From Paraburkholderia fynbosensis (GTDB taxonomy: Bacteria > Pseudomonadota > Gammaproteobacteria > Burkholderiales > Burkholderiaceae), in NCBI RefSeq assembly GCF_902859935.1, contig NZ_CADIKI010000029.1:19254-83253 (forward strand): 64,000 nucleotides of DNA, given 5' to 3'. The translations under genes and the position numbers were made by a program. The notes under the pieces were generated by a model. It was not told the origin of the DNA and did not search any database. It worked only from the letters and a program-made list of their open reading frames with translations. This document shows positions 17,025 to 25,795 of this stretch, piece after piece. Within the stretch, counting starts at the first letter, position 1. Each line of letters opens with the position of its first letter.

Positions 17025-17885
17025 GTGGTGACTGGTCACGACCTGAGGCAAGACATGCAATGCATGAGCACCGGGATACATGCTGAGTCACAATTGCTGA
17101 CAGTTGAGTCGGGTGGTCTGTTCTACAGTACCGCTATGCACTCCCGCCACGTTGCATACAACCGAATCTGCAAGACTCTCTTGAAAAAACATTTTGACCT
17201 GCGCGCTCCGTTTGTTGCGAACGCCACTGGCTCCGATCAGGTCGGGCAGGATGGTGAGCGTCTGGCGGTGGGCGCGCCTCATTCTGTGAATCCGCTGTGC
17301 TCAGCTACCCTGCCGCCATCTCGATCCGGCGGACAGGATATCCGGAAGGTCACCCTCGCCGAGGTCGAACATCTGGAGGCCACCGGTGCGCTTACAGTGT
17401 GTCGTGTATTTCGGAGTTTCAGCTATGCAGCAAGCCTGCTTTTACATCGAGCTGATCTGGTGTATTACGCGACACTCCATCAGGACGGCGCGTTGTGGCG
17501 TGTCCTGACGATGGGCGAGCTGGAAAGCGCAGAGACCGCGTTCCGCCACTTCACGCAGCAAGCCACGCATCTGTCTGAGGAGGATATGCGCCGAACGCTC
17601 CTCGAAGCACAAAACGACCAGTTGATCCGTCTGATTGAACAGGCGCAGACCCAGTCCGAACGGCTACGCATAGATCTGGAGAGCCATGCCGCCCAGGCAC
17701 AGCTGGTTGCCCAACGGCAACAGCAGGCGCGCCGGGAGATTGCGCAGCTCGAGGCGCAGCGTGTGGCCGCCCAGGCTCAGTTGAATCGGCTGCGGCGCCA
17801 GATCCATCAGCTTGATCTGGCCGGCAATGAACGCTTTCCACGTCAGCCGATCCGTCAAATTCGAACTACCGCTGCTCCTGACTAG
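17025..17885 (+). CDS. DUF2968 domain-containing protein, N-terminus doubtful
   Basis: Up to 286 residues. The DUF2968 domain starts near residue 105 (KVTLAEVEHLEATGALTVCR) and continues through YAASLLLHRADLVYYATLHQ to a long coiled coil rich in Gln, Ala and Arg (about 190-270). DUF2968 proteins are usually exported, but the first 100 residues here have no signal peptide and do not look family-like. Either the true 5' end has been replaced or a frameshift hides the signal sequence. The start is therefore arbitrary. No operon partner is visible. Confidence 0.65.
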   Translation: MVTGHDLRQDMQCMSTGIHAESQLLTVESGGLFYSTAMHSRHVAYNRICKTLLKKHFDLRAPFVANATGSDQVGQDGERLAVGAPHSVNPLCSATLPPSRSGGQDIRKVTLAEVEHLEATGALTVCRVFRSFSYAASLLLHRADLVYYATLHQDGALWRVLTMGELESAETAFRHFTQQATHLSEEDMRRTLLEAQNDQLIRLIEQAQTQSERLRIDLESHAAQAQLVAQRQQQARREIAQLEAQRVAAQAQLNRLRRQIHQLDLAGNERFPRQPIRQIRTTAAPD

Positions 17886-18236
17886 AAACATACTCGGCAT
17901 GAACCGGACGTCGCTGATCGACGGATTCTCAAGGCTTTGTCTGGATGGGGTTGTTGCAAGGTGCCTGTGGGTTGGGTAAAAAGCGCAAAATCATAAAGTC
18001 GATCCAATCATGCCGGACAAAAGCGGCCCGTAATCCCTTTGCGAAGGAGTCGAGCGCGGCAGTCGACTTTCTGGGGGCAGTTTTGTTCGCGCAGAACCGT
18101 CGAAACCAAATATTGTCTGCGGCAGAACCGATATCGTTCGCCATGCACCAGCGCCCCCGAAGACAGCCCTGTTGAATCCCCGGCCCCAGTGGTAACATTT
18201 GTTGTTATCCCTACCGGCGGCTCGCCCGATCAACGC
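17886..18236. other. Intergenic region upstream of the RpiR gene
   Basis: About 350 bases with no convincing gene; it holds the operator-like site at 18193-18207. A minus-strand open frame here shows no recognisable family. Confidence 0.4.
18193..18207. promoter_or_regulatory. Candidate RpiR operator (autoregulatory)
   Basis: TAACATTTGTTGTTA has 5-bp symmetric arms and contains the 13-mer AACATTTGTTGTT (18194-18206). It lies about 30 bp before the RpiR ATG. The same 13-mer with one change (AACATATGTTGTT) lies at 19169-19181 in the promoter of the next operon. Confidence 0.6.
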
Positions 18237-19091
18237 ATGCCAGACAGTTTCGACCAGCTCGCCGCCCTGATCCGGGCGCGCTTCTCCGAACTGAGTCCAC
18301 AGTTCCAGATGGGAGCAGGTTTTCTGCTCGATCATCCGGACGAAGTCGCGGTCTCGTCGATGCGCAAAGTGGCCGAGCGCGCCCAGGTGCAACCGGCTTC
18401 GCTCGTGCGCCTGTCGCAGCAACTCGGTTTCCCCGGTTGGAACGAATTGCGTAATCTATTCGTCGCGCGTGTGCGCACGCGGCCCGAGCCGCTCACGAGC
18501 CGCGCGCGTTCGCTGGTCAAATCGAAAGATGCGCTGGCGAACGATCTGCTGATCGCGCAACAGCACAATCTCGATGTCACCGCCGCGCATAACGGCCGCG
18601 TGATCGTCGAAGCCGCGCGGTTGTTGCGGCGCGCGCCGCACGTGCACGTGGCGGGCTTTCGTTCCTGTTACGCGGTGGCCTTCGGCCTGGTGTACGGCTA
18701 CCGGTTGTTCCGGTCATCGGTGTCGCTGCTCAACGGCGAGGGCGGCACGCTCGAAATGCAACTGCGCACGATCGAGCGCGACAGTGCGACCATCGTCATC
18801 AGTTTCGCGCCGTATTCGGTCGAAGCGGCGCGCGTGGCCGAGGCCGCACTGGAAAAAGGCAGCAAGCTGATTGCGATCACCGACAGCGCCGTTTCGCCGA
18901 TCGCGCTGAACGCCGACAAGGCGCTGATCTTTTCGCACGAGAGCCCGTCGTTTTTTCCGTCGCTGGTGGCGGCTACCGCGATTACGGAATCGCTGGTCGC
19001 GCACCTGCTCGCGCTCGAAGGCGCGGGCGCCGTCGAACAGCTCGCGATCGCCGAGCAGTCCCTGCACGCGAAGGGCGCGTACGTGCCTTGA
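18237..19091 (+). CDS. MurR/RpiR family transcriptional regulator
   Basis: A 284-residue regulator with an N-terminal RpiR helix-turn-helix (about 1-77; VAERAQVQPASLVRLSQQLG is the reading-head region) and a C-terminal SIS domain (about 125-260; VISFAPYSVEAARVAEAA). The SIS domain normally senses a phosphosugar or amino-sugar-like metabolite. ATG 18237 is chosen because it begins the family-like MPDSFDQLAALIRARF. It is followed after about 120 bp by the C45 hydrolase-aminotransferase operon, and both upstream regions carry the same 13-bp motif, so it very probably controls that operon and itself. Confidence 0.9.
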   Translation: MPDSFDQLAALIRARFSELSPQFQMGAGFLLDHPDEVAVSSMRKVAERAQVQPASLVRLSQQLGFPGWNELRNLFVARVRTRPEPLTSRARSLVKSKDALANDLLIAQQHNLDVTAAHNGRVIVEAARLLRRAPHVHVAGFRSCYAVAFGLVYGYRLFRSSVSLLNGEGGTLEMQLRTIERDSATIVISFAPYSVEAARVAEAALEKGSKLIAITDSAVSPIALNADKALIFSHESPSFFPSLVAATAITESLVAHLLALEGAGAVEQLAIAEQSLHAKGAYVP

Positions 19092-19163
19092 GCATTTCCG
19101 TTCTAAGCGAACCCGGTGTCTGCGCGGCGCAAGATCTCTTCATCTGAATCAGTATCGCCCTGT

Positions 19164-19193
19164 TTGACAACATATGTTGTTTGGAAGTATAAA
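19164..19193 (+). promoter_or_regulatory. Promoter with embedded RpiR-like operator
   Basis: TTGACA at 19164-19169 and TATAAA at 19188-19193, spaced by 18 bp, form a near-consensus sigma-70 promoter. The spacer holds the perfect 14-bp palindrome ACAACATATGTTGT (19167-19180). A repressor bound there would block RNA polymerase. The first possible start codon is only about 20 bp downstream, so the leader is very short. Confidence 0.75.
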
Positions 19194-19214
19194 TGCGTAC
19201 CGATTGTTGAATGA

Positions 19215-20273
19215 GTGCGAGCCGTGGCGTCGAAACAGGGGGTGGGTCTTTTTCAGGTGAGCGGGGAGCCGTATGACATCGGCTACCGGTTGGGTGAAAT
19301 CGCGAGGCCGGTGTTCGCCGAGTACATGGCGCAGAGTCGTGCGTGGCGCGCGGTCCGGCGCTGGCGCGGCGAGCCGTTCGTGCAGACGCTGCGTGATGCG
19401 GCCCGCTCGCACTATCCCGCGTTGCTGGCCGAACTCGACGGCATGGCGGCCGCGCTGGGTTGGCCCGCCGAAGACGTGTTTCTCTGGAACTGCCGCGGCG
19501 AACTGATCCATCACGCGCCGGATGGTTGCACCACGCTGGCGGCTGTGGCGGGCGACCAGCGCTTCATCGCGCATAACGAAGATGGCGACCCGTTTCTGCG
19601 CGAGCGCTGTGCACTGGTCGAGGTTCGACCTGTCGGCAAGCCCGGCTTCGTGAGCTTCTATTACCCGGGGTCGCTGCCGGGACACACCTTCGCCGCGAGC
19701 CGCGCCGGTATCGCGCAGGCAATCAATAATCTGCGCATTCGCGAGCCCACCGCCGGCGTGCCCCGGATGATCCTCGCCCGAGCCGTGCTCGACGCCGGCT
19801 CGCTCGACGAAGCGTTGCACCTGCTGCGCACCGTGCCGGCGGCGAGCGGTTTTCATCACACGCTAGGTTGTGCGGGCGACGCGCGGCTCTTCAGCGCCGA
19901 AGCCAGTGCGCGGCGTTGCTCCGTACGAAGTGTGTCCGGACTCGCTGGCCACGCAAATCACATGATTCATCCGGGCTGCGAAGCCGAAGCGCAAATCGTC
20001 ACGGAATCATCGCGTGACAGACAATTGCGTGTCGATGCTTTGCTGCCGACGCTCGTCACGCCAGTGCAACCCGCTGCGTTGCTCGACGTACTGCACGATC
20101 GCGCGCCATCGGGCTTGCCGATTTATCGCGACGACCCGCTCGATCCCGACGACGAAAACACGCTTGCCACCGCGCTCTTCGAGATCGGTGACGCCGGTGT
20201 GTCGATGAAAGTCTATCGGCAGGGACACTGCGCACTCGACACCTTCATCGCTCGCGCAATCACGAGGAACTAA
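19215..20273 (+). CDS. C45 family autoproteolytic acyltransferase/hydrolase
   Basis: A 352-residue Ntn-hydrolase of the acyl-CoA:6-aminopenicillanic acid acyltransferase (peptidase C45) family. The likely nucleophile is C105 in PDGCTTLAA, preceded by the propeptide motif WNCRGELI; cleavage before C105 would give chains of about 104 and 248 residues. Later family stretches are HNEDGDPF and GFHHTLGCAGDARLFS. Start is GTG 19215, or GTG 19224 three codons later. Members hydrolyse or transfer N-acyl groups on amino acids, peptides or beta-lactams. The aminotransferase gene starts 5 bp after its stop, so it probably releases a free amine for transamination. Confidence 0.85.
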   Translation: MRAVASKQGVGLFQVSGEPYDIGYRLGEIARPVFAEYMAQSRAWRAVRRWRGEPFVQTLRDAARSHYPALLAELDGMAAALGWPAEDVFLWNCRGELIHHAPDGCTTLAAVAGDQRFIAHNEDGDPFLRERCALVEVRPVGKPGFVSFYYPGSLPGHTFAASRAGIAQAINNLRIREPTAGVPRMILARAVLDAGSLDEALHLLRTVPAASGFHHTLGCAGDARLFSAEASARRCSVRSVSGLAGHANHMIHPGCEAEAQIVTESSRDRQLRVDALLPTLVTPVQPAALLDVLHDRAPSGLPIYRDDPLDPDDENTLATALFEIGDAGVSMKVYRQGHCALDTFIARAITRN

Positions 20274-20278
20274 AAATC

Positions 20279-21607
20279 ATGTCAACCGTCTTTCATCGTT
20301 CACCGAAGCAATCTCTGCCGGTCGCTGTCGCGGGCGACGGCATCGAAATCGTCGATTCGACCGGCAAGCGTTATATCGACGCGTCGGGCGGCGCGGCCGT
20401 GTCATGTCTCGGCCACAGCAATCAGCGGGTGATCGACGCGATCAAACGCCAGTCACAACAGCTGCCGTACGCACACACGTCGTTCTTCACCACCGAGCCC
20501 GCCGAGGAGCTTGCCGACTATCTGGTGGCGCGCGCACCGGCCGGGCTCGAACACGTGTACTTCGTGTCGGGCGGGTCGGAGGCGATCGAGGCGGCGCTGA
20601 AACTGGCGCGCCAGTATTTCGTCGAGAAGGGCGAAACGCAGCGCCGCCATTTCATCGCGCGGCGCCAGAGCTATCACGGCAATACGCTGGGGGCGCTCGC
20701 GATCGGCGGCAATGCATGGCGCCGCGAGCCCTTTCTGCCGATCCTGATCGAAGCGCATCACGTGAGTCCGTGCTATGCGTACCGCGAGCAGCACGCAGGC
20801 GAAACCGAAGAGGCCTTCGCCCAACGGCTCGCCGACGAACTCGAGCAGAAGATTCTCGAACTCGGCGCCGATACGGTGGCCGCGTTCGTCGCGGAAACGG
20901 TGGTGGGCGCGACGGCCGGCGCGGTGCCGCCGGTGCGCGAGTACTTCCGCAAGATTCGTGCGGTGTGCGATCGTTACGGGGTCCTGTTGATTCTCGACGA
21001 GATCATGTCGGGCATGGGTCGCACCGGCGTTCTGTACGCGTGCGAAGAGGACGGTGTCGCGCCGGATCTGCTGACCATCGCGAAGGGGCTCGGCGCGGGC
21101 TATCAGCCGATCGGCGCGACGCTCGTGAGCGAGCGGATCTATCAGACGATCGTCGGCGGCTCGGGCTTCTTTCAGCATGGTCACACGTATATCGGCCACG
21201 CCACCGCGTGCGCGGCGGCGCTCGAAGTGCAGCGCGTGATTGCCGAAGACGGGCTGCTGTCCAACGTGCAGGCGCGCGGCGAGCAGTTGCGCGGCCGGCT
21301 GCGCGAGCACTACGCGCAGCATGCGCATATCGGCGACGTACGCGGGCGAGGGCTCTTCGTCGGCGTCGAACTGGTCAGGGACCGCACGAGCAAAGCGCCG
21401 TTCGACGCCGGGTTGAAACTGCACGCGGCGATCCGGCGTGAAGCGTTCGCGCGTGGGTTGATGGTGTATCCGATGGGCGGCACCGTCGACGGCAAGATCG
21501 GCGATCATGTGCTGTTGGCGCCGCCGTTCATCTGCACCGAGCGCGAGATCGACGAGATCGTCAGCCGGCTGACCGACGCGATCGACGGCGCATTGTCCGC
21601 CGTCTGA
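20279..21607 (+). CDS. Class III PLP-dependent aminotransferase
   Basis: A 442-residue fold-type I omega-aminotransferase. PLP motifs are SGGSEAIEAALK at about 98-109, LILDEIMSGMGRTG with D240, and the Schiff-base lysine K269 in TIAKGLGAGY. GAGGAAC lies upstream of the ATG. The family moves amino groups from omega-amino acids or polyamine-like amines to pyruvate or 2-oxoglutarate. It is the middle gene of the RpiR-controlled unit and likely acts on the amine produced by the C45 hydrolase; substrate identity is inference. Confidence 0.92.
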   Translation: MSTVFHRSPKQSLPVAVAGDGIEIVDSTGKRYIDASGGAAVSCLGHSNQRVIDAIKRQSQQLPYAHTSFFTTEPAEELADYLVARAPAGLEHVYFVSGGSEAIEAALKLARQYFVEKGETQRRHFIARRQSYHGNTLGALAIGGNAWRREPFLPILIEAHHVSPCYAYREQHAGETEEAFAQRLADELEQKILELGADTVAAFVAETVVGATAGAVPPVREYFRKIRAVCDRYGVLLILDEIMSGMGRTGVLYACEEDGVAPDLLTIAKGLGAGYQPIGATLVSERIYQTIVGGSGFFQHGHTYIGHATACAAALEVQRVIAEDGLLSNVQARGEQLRGRLREHYAQHAHIGDVRGRGLFVGVELVRDRTSKAPFDAGLKLHAAIRREAFARGLMVYPMGGTVDGKIGDHVLLAPPFICTEREIDEIVSRLTDAIDGALSAV

Positions 21608-21642
21608 GCCCTTTGACTACACCGCCACCCGCGAGAACGATA

Positions 21643-22197
21643 ATGACCGAACGTTTGCCTCACTTCGACCTGTCCACCGCCACGCCCGAACAGAAGAGCG
21701 TGCTGGACGACATTCTGTCCGGCCCGCGCGGCAATCTGAACGGGCCGTTTCTCGGCTGGATCCATAGCCCGGAACTCGCGCAGCAGGCGCAGCGCCTTGG
21801 CGCGTTCTGCCGCTACCGGACCGGCTTGCCGTTGCGTCTGTCGGAACTGGCGATTCTGGTGACCGCCGCGCGTTGGCAGGCGCAGGCCGAGTGGTATATC
21901 CACTATCCGATCGCGCTCGAAGCGGGCGTGGGCGAAGCGGACGCCGAAGCGATCCGTCAAGGACGCCGCCCGGATTTCGCTGACGCCGACGACGCCCTGA
22001 TTCACGACTTCGCGAGCGAGCTGTACGACACGAAGCGGGTGTCGGATGCGACCTATGCGAAGGCGGTCGACAGATTCGGGCATCAGGTGGTGATCAACCT
22101 GGTGGGCCTGCTCGGCTACTACGCGCTGGTGGCGATGACGCTGAACGTGTTCGGCATGCGAGCACTGGGGCAGGAGAGTTTGCCGTTCGCCGAGTAG
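21643..22197 (+). CDS. Carboxymuconolactone decarboxylase family protein
   Basis: A 184-residue all-helical protein of the CMD/AhpD superfamily. LRLSELAILVTAARWQAQAEW and IHYPIALEAGV match the conserved helix pair. It lacks the CxxC of AhpD-type peroxidase partners, so it is closer to the decarboxylase/uncharacterised branch. ATG 21643 is preferred to an upstream TTG because it begins MTERLPHFDL. It is the last gene of the unit and is followed by a strong terminator. Confidence 0.88.
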   Translation: MTERLPHFDLSTATPEQKSVLDDILSGPRGNLNGPFLGWIHSPELAQQAQRLGAFCRYRTGLPLRLSELAILVTAARWQAQAEWYIHYPIALEAGVGEADAEAIRQGRRPDFADADDALIHDFASELYDTKRVSDATYAKAVDRFGHQVVINLVGLLGYYALVAMTLNVFGMRALGQESLPFAE

Positions 22198-22236
22198 GAG
22201 GCGGCTGGGCGCAGCACGCCGCGCAACGCATAATAC

Positions 22237-22276
22237 GAAACGCCCCGGCTGCGAACTTCGCAAACCGGGGCGTTTC
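22237..22276 (+). terminator. Rho-independent-type terminator after the C45 operon
   Basis: GAAACGCCCCGG (22237-22248) pairs perfectly with CCGGGGCGTTTC (22265-22276). The loop contains a further GCGAA/TTCGC pairing. The A-rich and T-rich ends allow it to work in both directions, also ending the minus-strand DUF4148 gene. Confidence 0.8.
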
Positions 22277-22344
22277 TCCGTCTACCGCTACAACCTCACC
22301 TGCCGCGCCACTGCGTGATGCCTCCGACCGTGCGGCTCTACGCC

Positions 22345-22647
22345 TTACTGCCCGCGATACGTCGAAAACAGACGTTGCTGCACCGAAGCCGGCGCGCCGG
22401 CCGCCGACGAACCGCTGCTCACACCGCCGATGTCCTTCGAACCTTGCGTCGAGGCAAGCGTTGCTGCTTGCGGCACCGTCTTCGGGTATTCGGTGTCGTT
22501 CTGATACACGAGGCCCGCTTTTTGCGCCGCGACCAATTCGCTGCGCACCTGAGCGCGCGTTACCGGACCGTCGGCCTGCTGGGCGAACGAAACAGCCGGG
22601 ACGACGAGAGCGGACGCAATGACCACTGCGGAAAGAAGCGATTTCAT
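22345..22647 (-). CDS. DUF4148 domain-containing exported protein
   Basis: A 100-residue protein with a signal peptide (MKSLLSAVVIASALVVPAVSFA, cut near residue 22) and the family motif VTRAQVRSELVAAQKAG, followed by a Ser/Ala-rich low-complexity end. GGAGG lies 8 bp upstream of the ATG. DUF4148 proteins are abundant in Burkholderiaceae and have no assigned function. It stands alone between two terminators or divergent genes. Confidence 0.9.
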   Translation of the reverse strand: MKSLLSAVVIASALVVPAVSFAQQADGPVTRAQVRSELVAAQKAGLVYQNDTEYPKTVPQAATLASTQGSKDIGGVSSGSSAAGAPASVQQRLFSTYRGQ

Positions 22648-23022
22648 GATGACCTCCAAGATTTTCGATTGTTGAGGGATCAGGTTTGAATCACCAGTCC
22701 TGGTCCGTTGAAACAAGTCTATTTCCTGCGAGGTCTGCAAAAAAGCGCCGTTGCGATGAAAGATTGTTACTGTTTTTGATGTAATTTCGAAAATAGCCGC
22801 CATGCGCCCGACCGCTGGATCGTCACGACGCTGGCACACGTAGCGCCTATGATGAAGTTCGGTCCACGCCCGCGCCTGCAGCGTCGCGCGACACGTCCGA
22901 AGGAAGTCTCCTAGGAGACGACCGATGCCTGAGCCGCGAAACATCCGGGCGAGACCGTCGCGGCGGGGGCATCATCTTCGGTCGACACACGCGCGCAGCA
23001 GGGCACCCAACAGGAGAGAGCA
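22648..23022. other. Divergent intergenic region DUF4148/OsmC
   Basis: About 375 bases; must hold promoters for both flanking genes. I see no clear operator or small gene. Confidence 0.35.
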
Positions 23023-23448
23023 ATGAAGCGCAAGGCATCGGCAGTCTGGCAAGGCGGCCTGCAAGACGGCAAAGGCTCGATTTCCACCGACAGCGGCGTC
23101 CTCAAGGAGACTCAGTACTCGTTTTCGACGCGCTTCGCGGACGGCATCGGCACGAATCCGGAAGAGCTGATCGCGGCTGCGCATGCGGGTTGTTTCTCGA
23201 TGGCGTTGTCGGCGGAACTGGGCAAGGCCGGCATCACACCGGAACGCATCGGCACCACGGCGACCGTCACGCTCGACAAGGACGGCGGCGGCTTTACGAT
23301 CACCGCGGTGCATCTCGACGTGGCGGTGAAGATCCCCGGTGGCGACAAGTCCGCGTTCGACAAGGCGACCGCGGATGCGAAGGCGGGTTGTCCTGTGTCC
23401 AAGGTGTTGAACGCGACGATCACGATGGACGCGAAGCTCGAAACCTGA
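23023..23448 (+). CDS. OsmC family peroxiredoxin
   Basis: A 141-residue OsmC/Ohr-type thiol peroxidase. The two catalytic cysteines are C57 (AHAGCFSMAL) and C123 (KAGCPVSKVL); R37 and E48 sit at the usual active-site positions. AGGAGAG precedes the ATG. The family reduces organic hydroperoxides and is induced by osmotic or oxidative stress. A terminator follows at 23506. Confidence 0.93.
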   Translation: MKRKASAVWQGGLQDGKGSISTDSGVLKETQYSFSTRFADGIGTNPEELIAAAHAGCFSMALSAELGKAGITPERIGTTATVTLDKDGGGFTITAVHLDVAVKIPGGDKSAFDKATADAKAGCPVSKVLNATITMDAKLET

Positions 23449-23505
23449 GTTTTTCCCGCCCGTTCTGCCCGCTTCTGCCCGCTTTTTGGCAGGCGGCGCG
23501 TGACG

Positions 23506-23544
23506 AAGCCGGCGAGCGGGCCAAGCCCCACTGCCGGCTTTTTT
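23506..23544 (+). terminator. Rho-independent terminator after osmC-like gene
   Basis: AAGCCGGC (23506-23513) and GCCGGCTT (23533-23540) form the stem, with an inner GGGC/GCCC pairing, followed by a run of T. Confidence 0.85.
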
Positions 23545-23700
23545 ACGTGCCGGCCGGGATCTCCCTTAGCGCCGCTGTCCGTGATCATTTAACCTGAAAA
23601 ACGAGGGTTGCTGGATTTTCGTAACGGTTTTTAGCCGGATAAGTAGCAAACGTTTCAGGAAACGAAATCGAATCGTCATGCCTCGCAGAACAAATCCGTA

Positions 23701-24069
23701 TTATTTGCCAGATTTTGCCTGCAACTCACCATCGAACAAGGTTCTTAAAATCCCTAGAACTTTCCAGTATGGAACTGGATAGTCCGTAGTTCGGCGAGTA
23801 GCCAGCCGCGATCCGCATGAAGCACAAATCAGCGACGGCAGCGAATTCTGGTCCAAGCGAATAAGCGTTCCGCATGCTTGGCATTGCGAGACAAGTGGCG
23901 TGAAGTGTTTGATGCAATGTTCAATTCCGGGTAATTGATGATACGTGCGCCAGTAAGCGATACCGTAGCGGCTGAAGTCATCCTCTACACATTCAAGGCA
24001 AGCGAAGGAATTGGCTTTAATGAGACTTCGGATTGAAAGCCCGTGAAGATATGCTCTCCATGGAGCCAT
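23701..24069 (-). pseudogene. TniQ family protein fragment
   Basis: A 122-residue open frame that matches the zinc-ribbon middle of TniQ proteins: CLECVEDDFSRYGIAYWRTY, HQLPGIEHCIKH, then CQACG and CASCG. Full TniQ/TnsD-like proteins are about 300-600 residues and begin with a domain missing here; a stop lies directly upstream of the first ATG. TniQ guides target choice in Tn7/Tn5053-like transposons, but no transposase, TniB/TnsC or terminal repeats are seen nearby. It is best read as the remnant of a lost element at the left edge of the accessory region. Confidence 0.7.
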
Positions 24070-24194
24070 TCAGTGGCGGCATCACCCGGATATCGGCATT
24101 TGTCCTCCGCTGACGCCAAGCTAGTGCCGTCGGGTGAGAGCGGGGGAAAACGGGCGAACCGAGCCGCCCGCATGAAATACGCGGCCCGTTGCTG

Positions 24195-25649
24195 TTACGC
24201 CTGATGCCCCGCCCAAATTGCGGGCCGCCGATTGATCCACGGCCGTGCGCGTTCGAGCTGCCCTCCGAGTCGCAGCAATATATCTTCTCGCGCGAATGCT
24301 CCCGCGAATTGCATTCCGATGGGCACACCTGTTTCGGGATGACTTTCTAGCGGGACTGACATCGCGGGAACACCGGCGACATTGAACGGCGGGGTTAGAG
24401 GCGAATGCTGGAATACTCGCTGGGTCCATTCGAGGCCGTTCATCGATTCCGCGCCCTCGCCGTATTCTCCAATGCGCGGTGGCATTTGCGGCAGCGTTGG
24501 CGTGAGCAGAACATCGAAGTCTTCGAACCAATACCCGACAGCCCGCGTCACAACGTTGCGCATCGCCAGCGCGGCGGCGAATGCGGACGCCTTCTCTTCC
24601 TTGCCATAGCGATAACAGGCCAATGTGGCGTGCTCAAGCGTCGTCTCATCGATCGGTCGCCCGGTCGCCGCAGCCAGGCCTTCGATCCAGTCGACCAGCG
24701 TCGCCGTCCAGATCGTCGCATTCATCCGCACGAACGCGTCCCACGACACGCCAAGGGACGGCCGCACTTCGTAGACCGTGTGACCGAGGTCCTCCAGGAG
24801 CCGCGCCGTCGATGCCGCTGCTGCCGCGATTGCTGGGTCGGTTCGATCCGCACTCCACGGATCGGTCATCATGCCGATCCTGAGTTTGCCTGGTTCGCGG
24901 GCGACCTGCGACAGGAAGCTGTGCTCTGGCGCGGCGGTGAGGTAAGGCTCGCCGATCGCGTGCCCCTGGATCGCATCGAGTAGCGCGGCGCTGTCCCGCA
25001 CGCTCCGGCTCACGCCCAGTTGCACGCCGAAGCCTGCAAAGACTTCGTCGAGGGCGGGCCCGTTCGAACTGCGCCCTCGCGTCGGCTTGAGTCCGAACAA
25101 GCCGTTGAAGCTTGCCGGCACCCGGATAGAGCCGGCTGCATCGGTGGCATGCGCGAGCGGGACGGCGCCGGCTGCGACTGCAGCTGCGGCTCCGCCGCTA
25201 GAACCGCCGGCGCTCGAATCCGGCTGCCAGGGATTGCGCGTCGCGCCCTGGAGCGTGGATTCAGTGGTCGTGCTGAACGCCATTTCGGGTGTAGTCGTGC
25301 GGCCGATCGTGACGAGTCCGGCTGCGCGGAACCGCGACATGAGCCATGAATCGGCCGGGGCGACGACGCCGCTGGAGAGCCGGCTCCCAAGCTCCAGCCG
25401 CTTACCGCTCATCGCAACCGCGAGATCCTTGATCAGAAACGGTACGCCAGCGAGCGGACCAGTGCAGTGGTCCGGGTAGCCTCCGCTTTCGCTGGCCGGC
25501 CAGTGTTCGATAACTGCGTTGATCGCCGGATTGACTGCTTCGATCGCCGAACGGGCGAGCTCGGCAAGCTCCGCAGGCGTAACTTCGCGGTCTGACACGC
25601 GTTTTGCGAGCCCAATTGCATCGTGACTTGTATATTCGCTGAGATTCAT
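24195..25649 (-). CDS. Amidase (amidase signature family)
   Basis: A 484-residue amidase signature enzyme, a normal length. The Ser-cisSer-Lys triad is visible as K74 (FLIKDLA), S150/S151 (GGSSGGAAAAVAAG) and S174 (DAAGSIRVPA). AGGAGG lies directly upstream of ATG 25649. Amidases hydrolyse carboxamides to acid and ammonia; the substrate cannot be told. It is divergent from a LysR gene at 25796 that would be its natural regulator but appears internally deleted. Confidence 0.92.
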   Translation of the reverse strand: MNLSEYTSHDAIGLAKRVSDREVTPAELAELARSAIEAVNPAINAVIEHWPASESGGYPDHCTGPLAGVPFLIKDLAVAMSGKRLELGSRLSSGVVAPADSWLMSRFRAAGLVTIGRTTTPEMAFSTTTESTLQGATRNPWQPDSSAGGSSGGAAAAVAAGAVPLAHATDAAGSIRVPASFNGLFGLKPTRGRSSNGPALDEVFAGFGVQLGVSRSVRDSAALLDAIQGHAIGEPYLTAAPEHSFLSQVAREPGKLRIGMMTDPWSADRTDPAIAAAAASTARLLEDLGHTVYEVRPSLGVSWDAFVRMNATIWTATLVDWIEGLAAATGRPIDETTLEHATLACYRYGKEEKASAFAAALAMRNVVTRAVGYWFEDFDVLLTPTLPQMPPRIGEYGEGAESMNGLEWTQRVFQHSPLTPPFNVAGVPAMSVPLESHPETGVPIGMQFAGAFAREDILLRLGGQLERARPWINRRPAIWAGHQA

Positions 25650-25795
25650 ATGCGCCTCCTGGTTGAAGGCGACAAGATATTGCAGGAGGGTGCTGGCGAT
25701 TAGCCCAGGTTGCCGGCAAGGATTAAACCATCGGCGGCACAATCTCTATGCTAGGCTCAAGTCATCCACAACGCTCAGCCGGGATATATGCGTCG

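Noticed and set aside
23701..24069. CRISPR-associated or Tn7-like transposition system
   Set aside because: Only a TniQ fragment is present; there is no CRISPR array, Cas gene, TnsA/B/C homologue or terminal repeat in the window.
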